A stretch of DNA of 64,000 nt, from positions 620,001 to 684,000 of the forward strand of contig NZ_MWZD01000017.1 of NCBI RefSeq assembly GCF_002982315.1, given 5' to 3'. Position numbers and translations under genes: made by a program. The notes beneath the pieces were generated by a model. The model was not told the DNA's origin. It worked only from the letters and a program-made list of their open reading frames with translations, and did not search any database. Source of the DNA: Leucobacter massiliensis. GTDB lineage: Bacteria > Actinomycetota > Actinomycetes > Actinomycetales > Microbacteriaceae. Positions 46,483 through 56,439 of this stretch are shown here, one piece after another; the stretch's first letter is position 1, and the number at the start of each line of letters is the position of its first letter.

Positions 46483-48354
46483 ATGAGCATCGGCGGTGGA
46501 CCTGTCGCGCGCGGGTCGCGCGTGTCGTCGGGCGATGCGGCGCGGCAGCGCGAGCTCAACCGCGAGGCGCCCCGCATCCCCCACCTCGGCCGCCGCATCG
46601 CAGCGCTCTTCCGCCCGTACCGTGGCCAGCTCGCGGCGATCATCGCCCTCGTCCTCATCTCGGCCGGCCTCGGCATCATCCCGCCGCTGCTCACCGAGCG
46701 CGTCTTCGACGACGGTCTCTTCCCGCCAGGCGGCGGCCCTGACCTCCCCGTGCTCGGCTGGCTGGTGGGCGGCATGATCGCCGTCTTCGTCATCAGCTCC
46801 GTGCTCGGCATCGTGCAGACCTTCTTCACCGCGCGCGTGGGCAATCGCGTGATGGGCGATCTGCGCGTGCGCCTCTTCTCCCACCTGCAGTCCATGGAGC
46901 TCGGCTTCTTCACCCGCACCAAGACGGGCGTGATCCAGTCCCGGTTGCAGAACGACGTCGGCGGTGTCGCCAATGTGCTCACCAACACGATCTCCAACAT
47001 CATCGGCAACACGGTCACGGTGATCGCCGCGGCCGTCGCCATGCTGCTGCTGAGCTGGCAGCTCACGCTCATCGCGGCAGTGCTGCTGCCGGTGCTCGTG
47101 ATCGCGCAGCGGCGGGTGGGGCAGATCCGCGCGCGCATCGCGGGGCGCACCCAGGAGTCGCTCTCCGAGATGACCGCGATCACCCAGGAGGCGCTCTCCG
47201 TGTCGGGGGTGCTGCTCGCGAAGACCTACTCGCGGCAGCGGGACGAGACCGAGCGCTACGCGGCGGAGAACCGCACCCAGGTCGAGCTGCAGGTGCGGCA
47301 GACGATGAGCGGTCAGGTGTTCTTCGCGCTCGTGCAGGTGTTCCTCTCGGCGGTGCCGGCCATCGTCTACCTCGCCTCGGGCTGGATCATGGCGAGCGCG
47401 CAGGGAGCCGATTTCGACCCCGGCATCACGGCGGGCACGATCGTCGCCTTCACCACCGTGCAGGCGCGGCTGCTCTTCCCGCTCATGGCACTGCTGCGCA
47501 TCACCCTCGACGTGCAGACCTCGCAGGCGCTCTTCGCCCGCATCTTCGAGTACCTCGACCTGCGGCCCGCGATCGTCGACGCGGCGGACGCCCGCGAGCC
47601 CTCGGACGAGCCCGGGCGCGCGGGCCGAGTGGAGTTCGAGGAGGTGAGCTTCCGCTACCCCGACGCCGGCCCCGGCGACCGGCCGACACTGGACCGGGTG
47701 TCCTTCCGCGTCGAGCCGGGCGAGTTCGTCGCCTTCGTCGGCGCCTCGGGCTCGGGCAAGACCACGATCGGCTCGCTCATCCCGCGGCTCTACGACGCCG
47801 ACTCGGGAACCGTGCGCTACGCGGGAGACGATGTGCGCGAGCTGCGGCAGGAGGAGCTGATGGACCGCATCGGCGTCGTCACCCAGGAGCCCTACCTCTT
47901 CCACGCCTCGATCGCGGCGAACCTGCGCTACGCGAAGCCGGACGCCACCGCCGCCGAGCTGGAGGCCGCGGCGAAGCTCGCGAACATCCACGACACCATC
48001 GAGGGCTTCGCCGAGGGCTACGACACGATCGTGGGCGAGCGCGGCTACCGGCTCTCGGGCGGTGAGAAGCAGCGGATCGCGATCGCCCGCGTGCTGCTGA
48101 AGAACCCGCGCGTGCTGGTGCTCGACGAGGCGACCAGCGCCCTCGACACCGTCAACGAGCGCGTCGTGCAGCGGGCCCTCGACGGCGCGCGCAGCGGCCG
48201 CACCACCATCGCGATCGCGCACCGGCTCTCCACGGTCGTCGACGCGGATCGCATCTACGTGGTGGGCGCGGGCCGCATCCTCGAGCAGGGTACGCACGCC
48301 GAGCTCCTCGCGCTGGGCGGATCCTACGCGGAGCTCTACGCGCAGCAGAGCTGA
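46483..48354 (+). CDS. ABC exporter, fused membrane and ATPase domains
   Basis: This 623-residue half-transporter has six helices (about residues 45-340) and a C-terminal ATPase domain. Marks are Walker A GASGSGKTTIG (about 422), signature RLSGGEKQRIAIA (about 522), Walker B VLVLDEATSALD (about 545) and AHRLST (about 578). It acts as a dimer, moving lipids, drugs or peptides outward. It resembles BmrA/MsbA-like exporters. No partner half-transporter is adjacent, so it is probably a homodimer. Confidence 0.93.
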   Translation: MSIGGGPVARGSRVSSGDAARQRELNREAPRIPHLGRRIAALFRPYRGQLAAIIALVLISAGLGIIPPLLTERVFDDGLFPPGGGPDLPVLGWLVGGMIAVFVISSVLGIVQTFFTARVGNRVMGDLRVRLFSHLQSMELGFFTRTKTGVIQSRLQNDVGGVANVLTNTISNIIGNTVTVIAAAVAMLLLSWQLTLIAAVLLPVLVIAQRRVGQIRARIAGRTQESLSEMTAITQEALSVSGVLLAKTYSRQRDETERYAAENRTQVELQVRQTMSGQVFFALVQVFLSAVPAIVYLASGWIMASAQGADFDPGITAGTIVAFTTVQARLLFPLMALLRITLDVQTSQALFARIFEYLDLRPAIVDAADAREPSDEPGRAGRVEFEEVSFRYPDAGPGDRPTLDRVSFRVEPGEFVAFVGASGSGKTTIGSLIPRLYDADSGTVRYAGDDVRELRQEELMDRIGVVTQEPYLFHASIAANLRYAKPDATAAELEAAAKLANIHDTIEGFAEGYDTIVGERGYRLSGGEKQRIAIARVLLKNPRVLVLDEATSALDTVNERVVQRALDGARSGRTTIAIAHRLSTVVDADRIYVVGAGRILEQGTHAELLALGGSYAELYAQQS

Positions 48355-48464
48355 GCCCCGCGCGGGCGATCTCCCGCAGCATCCGCGGTCCGCACCGTGC
48401 GGGAGCCCTTCGCCGCGAACTTCCTGCGGACGGGCCGGGGCTCGCGGGGTGGAATAATCGAGGG

Positions 48465-49691
48465 GTGCGCCCGATCACCCAGTCCAGCAAACTCGCCGGG
48501 GTCCGCTACGACGTGCGCGGCCCGATCCTGCAGGAGGCCGAGCGACTGGAGCGCGAGGGGCACGAGATCCTGCGCCTGAACATCGGCAATCCCGCCGTGT
48601 TCGGCTTCGAGGCGCCGCCGGAGATCCTCGACGCGATGCGCGCCGCGCTGCCGCACGCGCAGGGATACAGCGACTCGCGCGGCGTGCTCCCGGCGCGCGA
48701 GGCCGTCGCCGAGCACTACACGCGGCTCGGGGTCGCGGGCGTCGGCCCCGAGGAGGTGCTCATCGGCAACGGCGTCAGCGAGCTGATCTCGCTCGTGCTG
48801 CAGGCGCTGGTGAGCCCGGGGGACGAGATCCTGATCCCCGCCCCCGACTACCCGCTGTGGACCGCGCAGGTCACGCTCGCCGGGGGCCGGGCCGTGCACT
48901 ATCCCTGCGACGAGCAGAACGGCTGGATGCCGGATCTCGCCGCCATCGAGGAGCTCGTCACCGAGCGTTCGAAGGGCATCGTGCTCATCAATCCCAACAA
49001 CCCCACCGGCGCCGTCTACTCCGCCGAGCTGGTGCGCGGTTTCGCGGCGATCGCCGAGCGGCACGGCCTGGTCCTCATGGCCGACGAGATCTACGACCAC
49101 ATCCTCTACGACGGCGCGCGGCACGAGCACGCCGCCCTGCACGCGCGCGACACGCTGTGCCTCACCTTCAGCGGGCTGTCGAAGATCCAGCGGGTGGCCG
49201 GCTACCGGGCCGGCTGGGTCGTCGCTTCCGGGGACCGCGCCCTCGCCGTGGATTTCCTGGAGGGCCTGCAGCTGCTCGCCAATATGCGCATGTGCGCGAA
49301 CGTGCCGGCGCAGCACGCGATCCCCGTGGCGCTCTCGCCCCGGTCCGACTGGTCGGGCATCGCCTCGCTGTGCGGGCCGGGCGGGCGCCTGCGCGAGCAG
49401 CGGGACGTCGCCCATCGGCTGCTGTCGGAGATCCCGGGGCTCAGCTGCGTCCTGCCGGGCGGGGCGATGTACCTCTTCCCGCGGCTCGACCCGGAGCGCT
49501 ACGACATCCACGACGATCAGCACTTCGTGATCGAGCTCATGCGGGCGACCCGCGTGATGATCACGAACGGCCGCGGCTTCAATCTGACGACCCCGGACCA
49601 CGTGCGCTTCGTCACGCTGCCGGCCGCCGAGGTGCTGGCGGAGGCGATCGGGCGCATTGCCGCCTATCTCGACACGGTGCGGATCGACTGA
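48465..49691 (+). CDS. alaA: Class I aminotransferase, AlaA-like (glutamate-pyruvate)
   Basis: The 408-residue PLP enzyme has ILRLNIGNPAVFGF near residue 35, LINPNNPTGAVYS near 176 and FSGLSKIQRVAGYRAGW near 235, with the PLP-binding Lys in SGLSK. The block LLANMRMCANVPAQHAI is characteristic of AlaA, which makes alanine from pyruvate and glutamate. The start is GTG at 48465; AATAAT ends seven bases ahead, and a ribosome site is unclear, so the message may be leaderless. The stop TGATG shares its last base with the next short frame. Confidence 0.9.
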   Translation: MRPITQSSKLAGVRYDVRGPILQEAERLEREGHEILRLNIGNPAVFGFEAPPEILDAMRAALPHAQGYSDSRGVLPAREAVAEHYTRLGVAGVGPEEVLIGNGVSELISLVLQALVSPGDEILIPAPDYPLWTAQVTLAGGRAVHYPCDEQNGWMPDLAAIEELVTERSKGIVLINPNNPTGAVYSAELVRGFAAIAERHGLVLMADEIYDHILYDGARHEHAALHARDTLCLTFSGLSKIQRVAGYRAGWVVASGDRALAVDFLEGLQLLANMRMCANVPAQHAIPVALSPRSDWSGIASLCGPGGRLREQRDVAHRLLSEIPGLSCVLPGGAMYLFPRLDPERYDIHDDQHFVIELMRATRVMITNGRGFNLTTPDHVRFVTLPAAEVLAEAIGRIAAYLDTVRID

Positions 49692-49813
49692 TGAGCGTCA
49701 GGATCCTCGCAGTCGGGAAGTGCATGCGCGTGCCGCTCGGAGGAACGGCGATTTCTCGCCGTTCCGCGGCGCGCGCCGAGGCCGTCTCGGCCTCGGAGGG
49801 GAGGAGCCGTTGA
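49691..49813 (+). pseudogene. Duplicated start of rlmH: 40-codon frame
   Basis: This frame begins MSVRILAVGK, nearly the same as the start of rlmH (MSVRILAIGK), and then continues with an unrelated Arg/Ala-rich sequence to a stop shared with the rlmH start codon. At DNA level, 49692-49720 and 49811-49839 match at 28 of 29 positions. Between the copies are two perfect hairpins: 10-bp arms at 49742-49765 and 9-bp arms at 49776-49796. The first ATG directly overlaps the aminotransferase stop and looks like the original rlmH start. It is either a relic of a local duplication/insertion or a leader peptide; no product is predicted to be functional. Confidence 0.7.
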
Positions 49814-50268
49814 GCGTCAGGATCCTCGCAATCGGGAAGAAGCATGAATCCTGGGTCGCGGAGGGCATCGAGCGCTACGAGCGGCGGTTGCGCAAGCCCT
49901 TCGATGCGAGCTGGACGCTGCTGCCGCACTCGGCGCGGGAGGGGGACGCGGCTCGCGCGGAGGAGTCGGATCGGATTCTCGCGAAGCTCGGGCGCGATGC
50001 GTTCGTGGTGCTGCTCGACGAGCGCGGGCGCGACGTCGATTCGCCCGCGCTGTCGGGTACGCTGCAGCGGGCCTTCGATGCCGGCCGCGCGGTCTCGGCG
50101 GTGATCGGCGGCGCCTACGGGGTGGATGACCGGGTGCGCGAGCGCGCAGACTTCGTGTGGAGCCTGTCGCGGCTGGTCTTCCCGCATCAGCTCGTGCGGT
50201 TGATCGTCGCCGAGCAGCTGTACCGTGCGCAGGAGATCGCGGCGGGGCGGCCATACCATCACGCCTAG
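49810..50268 (+). CDS. rlmH: 23S rRNA (pseudouridine1915-N3)-methyltransferase RlmH
   Basis: The 152-residue SPOUT enzyme methylates pseudouridine 1915 in helix 69 of 23S rRNA on the assembled ribosome. It has VVLLDERGRDVDSPAL near residue 72 and the SAM-knot segment VIGGAYGVDDRVRERAD near 98, ending RLIVAEQLYRAQEIAAGRPYHH, the conserved C-terminus. The start codon TTG at 49810 is rare and lies within the second copy of a 29-bp repeat; GAGGAG precedes it. The length matches the family (about 155). Confidence 0.94.
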   Translation: MSVRILAIGKKHESWVAEGIERYERRLRKPFDASWTLLPHSAREGDAARAEESDRILAKLGRDAFVVLLDERGRDVDSPALSGTLQRAFDAGRAVSAVIGGAYGVDDRVRERADFVWSLSRLVFPHQLVRLIVAEQLYRAQEIAAGRPYHHA

Positions 50269-50348
50269 GGCGGGCCGGGTGCCGGGCGCGGCGGCGGGGA
50301 GCGGGGGCGGCCGCCGGAAATGTCGGTGGTCCCTCCTACCGTGAGGCT

Positions 50349-50735
50349 ATGACTCCCTTCCGGCTCTCCACGCGACTGCAGGCGCCCGCGCGCTCTGCGC
50401 GCTCGGGGTCGTCGCGGGGGTCCGCCGCCGCTCCGCCTGCGGAGCCGGGCGGGAGGGGTCCGGCCGAGGCGGTGGCGGTACCGTGGCGGGTGGTGCGGCG
50501 CTCTCTCTCCGGGGCGATCGAGGTGGAGCATCGTGGGGCCACCGCGCTCTTCTCCGTGCGTTTCGCGCTCGCCGGTGGCGGGCTGCTGGGCCTCTCGCTG
50601 CCCCGCACGGTGCTGCCCGGCGAGCGGATCCGCGTGGTGCTGCGCGGCTCCCCGGTGGACGCGCCCGACGCGATGCTGGTGATGCGCTGGTTCCAGCCGG
50701 ACGGGACGGAGCTGCTGTGGCCGATTGCGCTGTGA
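50349..50735 (+). CDS. Hypothetical protein
   Basis: The 128-residue frame starts with ATG at 50349, with GTGAGG ahead. The first 45 residues are Arg/Ser/Pro-rich and probably disordered. The rest ([19 protein letters not shown] to the end) has alternating hydrophobic residues suggesting a small beta domain, with [15 protein letters not shown] at the C-terminus. I recognise no family. Codon use and the close spacing between rlmH and the nrd operon support a real gene, but there is little direct evidence. Confidence 0.55.
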   Translation: MTPFRLSTRLQAPARSARSGSSRGSAAAPPAEPGGRGPAEAVAVPWRVVRRSLSGAIEVEHRGATALFSVRFALAGGGLLGLSLPRTVLPGERIRVVLRGSPVDAPDAMLVMRWFQPDGTELLWPIAL

Positions 50736-51077
50736 TGCCGGGAACACCGAGGCGCCCGGGGGCGTTGTACCGGGTGGTGCGAGGGGCGTTCGCAGCGTGC
50801 GCGGGGAGGCGCTTCCGGGGTGGCCCGGAGGGGGGAAACGCGACACGCCGGAGCGGGGGTGTGAGGCAAAATTCTTCGGCCCCCGCGGCGCTGTGGATAA
50901 CCGGCGTCGAGGGGCGGAACTCCGCCGAAAGTTCTCCCCAGAGGGGGCGGGGGCGCGGTGGAAAGCGGGTGGAAAACTACATCCGTGTAACTACATCATC
51001 TTGTGGTCGCCGCTCGTGTGGTTCACTATATGTAGTGCCTCAGGCGGGGCACCGAGGTTTTCGAGAAGGGGCGTGGA
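50736..51077 (+). promoter_or_regulatory. Control region of the nrdHIEF operon
   Basis: This 342-bp gap holds no convincing gene. At 50892-50900 is TGTGGATAA, the perfect inverse of the DnaA box TTATCCACA. Weaker DnaA-like 9-mers occur at 50932-50940, 50957-50965 and 50968-50976 (7 or 8 of 9 at best). From about 50973 to 51037 the DNA is AT-richer, and an NrdR box lies at 51024-51037. The promoter itself probably lies in this AT-rich part. Confidence 0.65.
51024..51037. promoter_or_regulatory. NrdR box
   Basis: CACTA-TATG-TAGTG is an inverted repeat with perfect 5-bp arms and matches the core of the NrdR consensus. NrdR repressor acts when dATP is plentiful. A more degenerate second box may lie near 50990-51005, about 33 bp upstream. 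The site is 41 bp before nrdH. Confidence 0.8.
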
Positions 51078-51311
51078 ATGGCCATCACGGTGTACACCAA
51101 GCCGTCGTGCGTGCAGTGCAACATGACGTATCGCGAGCTCGACAAGCAGGGCATCGAGTACAGCGTGCTCGACGTCTCGGCGGACGAGAGCGCGCTCGAG
51201 ACCGTCAAGGAGCTCGGCTACCTGCAGGCGCCCGTGGTGGTCACGGACGACGAGCACTGGTCGGGCTTCCGCCCCGACAAGATCTCGGAGCTCGCGAGCC
51301 GGCTCGCGTAG
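51078..51311 (+). CDS. nrdH: NrdH glutaredoxin-like redoxin
   Basis: The 77-residue protein begins [20 protein letters not shown] with the redox pair CVQC at residues 11-14, and has [19 protein letters not shown] near the end, including the WSGFRPD signature of NrdH. It reduces the class Ib reductase, receiving electrons from thioredoxin reductase. It is the first gene of nrdHIEF, under the NrdR box. Confidence 0.96.
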   Translation: MAITVYTKPSCVQCNMTYRELDKQGIEYSVLDVSADESALETVKELGYLQAPVVVTDDEHWSGFRPDKISELASRLA

Positions 51312-51430
51312 CCGCTGCGTGCGCGGAACGCCCGCGGCGTATCGGAAGTCCGCTTCCGGTACGCCGGGGGCCGTTCAGGAGTCCGGGGGATTCGGTGATG
51401 CCGAGGGAACGGAGCACGGAGGTGGTGGAA

Positions 51431-51832
51431 GTGGTCGATCTGGTCTATTTCTCGAGCGTCTCGGGCAACACCCACCGCTTCGTCGAGAAGCTCGGCCGGC
51501 CCGCCCTGCGCATCCCCCTCCACGCGCGCGACGAGCCGCTCGTGGTCGATGAGCCGTACGTGCTGCTCGTTCCCACCTACGGAGGCGGGCCCGAGACGAA
51601 GGCCGTGCCCAAGCAGGTGATCCGGTTCCTCAACGACGAGCGCAACCGCCGCCAGCTGCGCGGGGTCATGGCGGCGGGCAACACGAACTTCGGCGAGGCC
51701 TACGGCATCGCGGGCGACATCATCGCGCGCAAGTGCGGGGTGCCGTGCCTCTACCGATTCGAACTCTTTGGAACACCGGACGACGTCACCGCCGTCCAAG
51801 AAGGATTGGAACAGTTTTGGAAACAGCAGTGA
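51431..51832 (+). CDS. nrdI: NrdI flavodoxin-like activator
   Basis: The 133-residue protein begins [17 protein letters not shown], with FMN-binding loop [10 protein letters not shown], and contains [20 protein letters not shown] and [14 protein letters not shown] near residue 91. It makes superoxide for assembling the Mn-tyrosyl cofactor of NrdF. GTG at 51431 is chosen because GGAGG lies 8 bases ahead and the known proteins begin three residues before LVYFSS; an ATG at 51398 is in frame but would add 11 unusual residues. The stop overlaps the nrdE start (TGATG). Confidence 0.95.
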   Translation: MVDLVYFSSVSGNTHRFVEKLGRPALRIPLHARDEPLVVDEPYVLLVPTYGGGPETKAVPKQVIRFLNDERNRRQLRGVMAAGNTNFGEAYGIAGDIIARKCGVPCLYRFELFGTPDDVTAVQEGLEQFWKQQ

Positions 51833-53973
51833 TGGAGCCCGGGCTCGCATCGTCGAAGATCAGCGACATGGACTATCACGCGCTGAACGCGATGCTCAAT
51901 CTCTACGATGCGGACGGCCGCATCCAGTTCGAGAAGGACCGCGAGGCGGCGCGGCAGTACTTCCTGCAGCACGTCAACCAGAACACGGTGTTCTTCCATA
52001 ACTTCGAGGAGCGCCTGCGCTACCTCATCGACAACGAGTACTACGAGAAGGAGCTGCTCGACCAGTACCCGCTCGAGTTCATCGAGAGCCTCACCAACGA
52101 GGCCTACGCGATGAAGTTCCGCTTCCCCACCTTCCTGGGGGCCTTCAAGTTCTTCACCTCCTACGCGCTCAAGACCTTCGACGGCAAGCGCTACCTCGAG
52201 CGCTTCGAGGATCGCGTCGTGATGGTCGCGCTCGGCCTCGCCGAGGGCGACCAGGAGCTCGCCCGCGGTCTCGTGCGCGAGATCGTCTCGGGGCGCTTCC
52301 AGCCCGCCACGCCCACCTTCCTCAACCTGGGCAAGGCGCAGCGCGGCGAACTCGTCTCCTGCTTCCTGCTGCGCATCGAGGACAACATGGAGTCGATCTC
52401 GCGCGGCATCAACTCCTCGCTGCAGCTCTCCAAGCGCGGCGGCGGCGTCGCGCTGCTGCTGTCGAACATCCGCGAGGCGGGCGCGCCGATCAAGAAGATC
52501 GAGAACCAGTCCTCGGGCATCATCCCCGTCATGAAGCTCCTCGAGGACAGCTTCAGCTACGCGAACCAGCTCGGGGCGCGTCAGGGTGCGGGCGCCGTGT
52601 ACCTGAGCGCGCACCACCCCGACATCATGAAGTTCCTCGACACGAAGCGCGAGAACGCCGACGAGAAGATCCGCATCAAGACCCTCTCGCTCGGTGTGGT
52701 GGTGCCCGACATCACCTTCGAGCTGGCGAAGAAGAACGAGGACATGTACCTCTTCTCGCCCTACGACGTCGAGCGCGTGTACGGAGTCCCCTTCGGCGAC
52801 ATCTCCGTCACCGAGAAGTACCAGGAGATGGTCGACGACGCGCGGATCAAGAAGACCAAGATCAGCGCGCGCCACTTCTTCCAGACCATCGCCGAGCTGC
52901 AGTTCGAGTCGGGCTACCCCTACATCGTGTTCGAGGACACGGTGAACCGGGCCAACCCGATCAAGGGCCGCATCAACATGTCGAACCTGTGCTCGGAGAT
53001 CCTGCAGGTCAACACCCCCACCACCTACAACGAGGACCTGAGCTACGACCAGATCGGCAAGGACATCTCCTGCAACCTGGGCTCGATGAACATCGCCGCG
53101 GCGATGGACGGCGGGGACCTCGGCGGCACGGTCGAGCTCGCGATCCGCGCCCTCACCTCGGTCAGCGACCAGAGCCACATCAGCTCGGTGCGCTCCATCG
53201 AGGACGGCAACGACCAATCGCACGCGATCGGCCTCGGCCAGATGAATCTGCACGGCTACCTGGCGCGCGAGCACGTGCACTACGGCTCCGAAGAGGGCAT
53301 CGACTTCACGAACATCTACTTCTACACGGTGCTGTTCCACGCGCTGCGGGCCTCGAACCGGATCGCGATCGAGCGCGGCAGCGTCTTCGGCGGCTTCGAG
53401 GACTCGAAGTACGCCTCGGGCGAGTTCTTCGACAAGTACACGGAGCGCGCCTGGGAGCCCGAGACGGAGCGCGTGCGCGAGCTGTTCGCCGCCGCCGGCG
53501 TCGCGATCCCCACGCAGGCCGACTGGCTGGAGCTGAAGGCCAGCGTCATGGAGCACGGCATCTACAACCAGAACCTGCAGGCCGTTCCGCCCACCGGCTC
53601 GATCTCCTACATCAACAACTCGACGAGCTCGATCCACCCGATCGCCTCGAAGATCGAGATCCGCAAGGAGGGCAAGCTCGGGCGCGTCTACTACCCGGCG
53701 CCGTTCATGACGAACGAGAACCTGGAGTACTACCAGGACGCGTATGAGATCGGGCCCGAGAAGATCATCGACACCTACGCCGCCGCCACGCAGCACGTCG
53801 ATCAGGGCCTCTCGCTGACGCTGTTCTTCAAGGACACCGCCACCACCCGCGACATCAACAAGGCGCAGATCTACGCCTGGCGCAAGGGGATCAAGACGAT
53901 CTACTACATCCGCCTGCGCCAGCTCGCACTCGAGGGCACCGACATGTCCGAGTGCGTGAGCTGCATGCTGTAG
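51832..53973 (+). CDS. nrdE: Class Ib ribonucleotide reductase, alpha subunit
   Basis: The 713-residue catalytic subunit reduces NDPs. Features are [18 protein letters not shown] near residue 175 (first active-site Cys), [15 protein letters not shown] near 385 (thiyl-radical Cys), [20 protein letters not shown] near 580 and the C-terminal CVSCML with the redox pair fed by NrdH. The ATG at 51832 overlaps the nrdI stop. An N-terminal ATP-cone is absent, as expected for class Ib. It is in an operon with nrdH, nrdI and nrdF. Confidence 0.97.
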   Translation: MEPGLASSKISDMDYHALNAMLNLYDADGRIQFEKDREAARQYFLQHVNQNTVFFHNFEERLRYLIDNEYYEKELLDQYPLEFIESLTNEAYAMKFRFPTFLGAFKFFTSYALKTFDGKRYLERFEDRVVMVALGLAEGDQELARGLVREIVSGRFQPATPTFLNLGKAQRGELVSCFLLRIEDNMESISRGINSSLQLSKRGGGVALLLSNIREAGAPIKKIENQSSGIIPVMKLLEDSFSYANQLGARQGAGAVYLSAHHPDIMKFLDTKRENADEKIRIKTLSLGVVVPDITFELAKKNEDMYLFSPYDVERVYGVPFGDISVTEKYQEMVDDARIKKTKISARHFFQTIAELQFESGYPYIVFEDTVNRANPIKGRINMSNLCSEILQVNTPTTYNEDLSYDQIGKDISCNLGSMNIAAAMDGGDLGGTVELAIRALTSVSDQSHISSVRSIEDGNDQSHAIGLGQMNLHGYLAREHVHYGSEEGIDFTNIYFYTVLFHALRASNRIAIERGSVFGGFEDSKYASGEFFDKYTERAWEPETERVRELFAAAGVAIPTQADWLELKASVMEHGIYNQNLQAVPPTGSISYINNSTSSIHPIASKIEIRKEGKLGRVYYPAPFMTNENLEYYQDAYEIGPEKIIDTYAAATQHVDQGLSLTLFFKDTATTRDINKAQIYAWRKGIKTIYYIRLRQLALEGTDMSECVSCML

Positions 53974-54011
53974 CTGCGCATCAGATCCTATTGAGCACTT
54001 TTCTGAGGTAG

Positions 54012-54989
<978 letters not shown>

Positions 54990-55016
54990 AACACCGGGTC
55001 AGGCGACGAGCCCGAG

Positions 55017-55064
55017 AGCGGCCCCCGCGATCCCGAGCACTCGGCTCGGAACGCGGGGGCCGCT
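55017..55064 (+). terminator. Hairpin after nrdF
   Basis: AGCGGCCCCCGCG (55017-55029) pairs with CGCGGGGGCCGCT (55052-55064), with an inner CCGAGC/GCTCGG stem. No T tract. Confidence 0.65.
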
Positions 55065-55118
55065 GCGTGCGGGGCAGTTCCGTGCGGGGGCCGTCCCGTG
55101 CGCCGTCGCGGCGCAGAC

Positions 55119-55159
55119 GCAGGGGGCGGGCCCGGCCGCGCGCCGGACCCGCCCCCTGC
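55119..55159 (-). terminator. Hairpin after livJ
   Basis: A 17-bp stem with one mismatch (55119-55135 with 55143-55159) lies just past the end of the livJ-like gene on the minus strand. Confidence 0.65.
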
Positions 55160-55166
55160 GCCGGGA

Positions 55167-56420
55167 TCACTCGAACGATTCGGCGTTCTCGAAGCCCTGG
55201 CCGTTGTAGCGCTGCACCACCACGGTCGAGACGGCGGCCTGCCCGTCCTGGGTCGTGTCGATCGAGGTGCCGTCGAGCATCAGCGGGGCCTTGAAGTCGG
55301 TGATGTTCCGGATCGACTCCATGAAGTTCTCGCGAGTCGGCTCCTCCATGTTCTGGAAGGCCTGCTCGAGGGTGGCGCCCACCATGTAGCTCCACATGCA
55401 GTGCGGGAACTCGGGCTCCGTCGTGTAGGCGCCCGAGTACTCCTTGAGCGCGGCGAGGAAGCCCTGCACGTCCTCATCCTCCGCGAACGCCGGGCTCTGC
55501 GGCACCTTCGAGAACGACACCGAGTAGATGCCGTCGTCCGCGTTCGCGCCCGCCGGGGCGAGGATGCCGCCCGGGCTGGAGGTGTTCGAGGGCAGGAACC
55601 AGCTCGGCGACCACGACAGCTCGCGCGCCTTCTCGATCGCGGCGATCGTCAGCGGGGTGACCGACATCGCGTTGAAGAGCACATCGGCGCCGCTCGCCGC
55701 GAGCTCCGTCATCTGCGCGTCCACGGAGGTGTCGGTGGCCTCGTAGGTGGCCTCCGCGACGACCTCGATGTTGTCTGCGCCGTCGATGGCCTCCTTGAAG
55801 CCCTCCACGTAGCCCTCGCCGAAGTCGTCGTTCTGCGACAGGATCGCGACCTTGTGCTCACCCGAGGACTCGGCGAGCAGCTCGCCGAAGGCGGAGCCCT
55901 CGCTCGCATACACCGGCACGAAGCCGAGCTGCCACGGGCTCTCGGACGGGGTGCTGAAGATCGGGTCGCCCGTCATGACGAGCACCTGCGGCACCTCGTC
56001 CTCGATCGCGGCCTCCCGGTACGCCCGGTTCGTCGGGGTGCCGAGCCCCGAGGTGAAGGCGAACACCTTGTCCTGGTTCTGCTGGAAGTTCGACAGCGCC
56101 TTCTGCGGATCGTAGGCGTCGTCGAAGGCCTCGACCTTCACCTCGCGGGTCTTGCCGTCGCCGAACTCGATCGGCCCGGCCTGGCCGAAGTAGGCGACGA
56201 GACCCGCGACCGTGCAGTTGCCCGGCCCGGCGGTGGTGCCGCTGAGCGGGGTCGTGACGCCGAGGGTGATGCTGTCGTCGGTGATGCCGGGGCTGGCGGC
56301 GGCGCCGTCGCCGTCGCCTCCGCCCGTGTCGGCGCGGGCGCAGCCCGCGAGCGCGAGGGCGACGATCGAGCCCATCGCGAGGACGCTGATGGCTCGTGCT
56401 GCCGTGCTGCGAGTGTTCAT
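55167..56420 (-). CDS. livJ: Liv-type ABC substrate-binding lipoprotein
   Basis: The 417-residue protein has a lipoprotein signal peptide (lipobox LALAGC near residue 27). The mature fold is a type 1 binding protein of the branched-chain amino-acid/amide/aromatic group, with GVTTPLSGTTAGPG near residue 53, DDAYDPQKALSNFQQNQDKV near 95 and ILSQNDDFGEGYVEGFKE near 197. It is the last gene of livG-F-H-M-J. Similar binders take branched amino acids, urea, amides or aromatic acids. The two O-demethylase genes upstream make methoxylated aromatics an attractive ligand, which remains to be shown. Confidence 0.9.
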   Translation of the reverse strand: MNTRSTAARAISVLAMGSIVALALAGCARADTGGGDGDGAAASPGITDDSITLGVTTPLSGTTAGPGNCTVAGLVAYFGQAGPIEFGDGKTREVKVEAFDDAYDPQKALSNFQQNQDKVFAFTSGLGTPTNRAYREAAIEDEVPQVLVMTGDPIFSTPSESPWQLGFVPVYASEGSAFGELLAESSGEHKVAILSQNDDFGEGYVEGFKEAIDGADNIEVVAEATYEATDTSVDAQMTELAASGADVLFNAMSVTPLTIAAIEKARELSWSPSWFLPSNTSSPGGILAPAGANADDGIYSVSFSKVPQSPAFAEDEDVQGFLAALKEYSGAYTTEPEFPHCMWSYMVGATLEQAFQNMEEPTRENFMESIRNITDFKAPLMLDGTSIDTTQDGQAAVSTVVVQRYNGQGFENAESFE

Positions 56421-56439
56421 GGGAACCTGCTTCCTGGAG

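Noticed and set aside
44404-48297. Minus-strand open frame of about 1300 codons
   Set aside because: Antisense to the ABC permease, DHA2 transporter and ABC exporter genes, with His/Asp/Glu/Arg-rich composition and no recognisable domain.
50892-50976. DnaA-box cluster as a replication origin
   Set aside because: Only one box is perfect, there is no large AT-rich unwinding region, and dnaA, dnaN, gidB or rpmH are not nearby.
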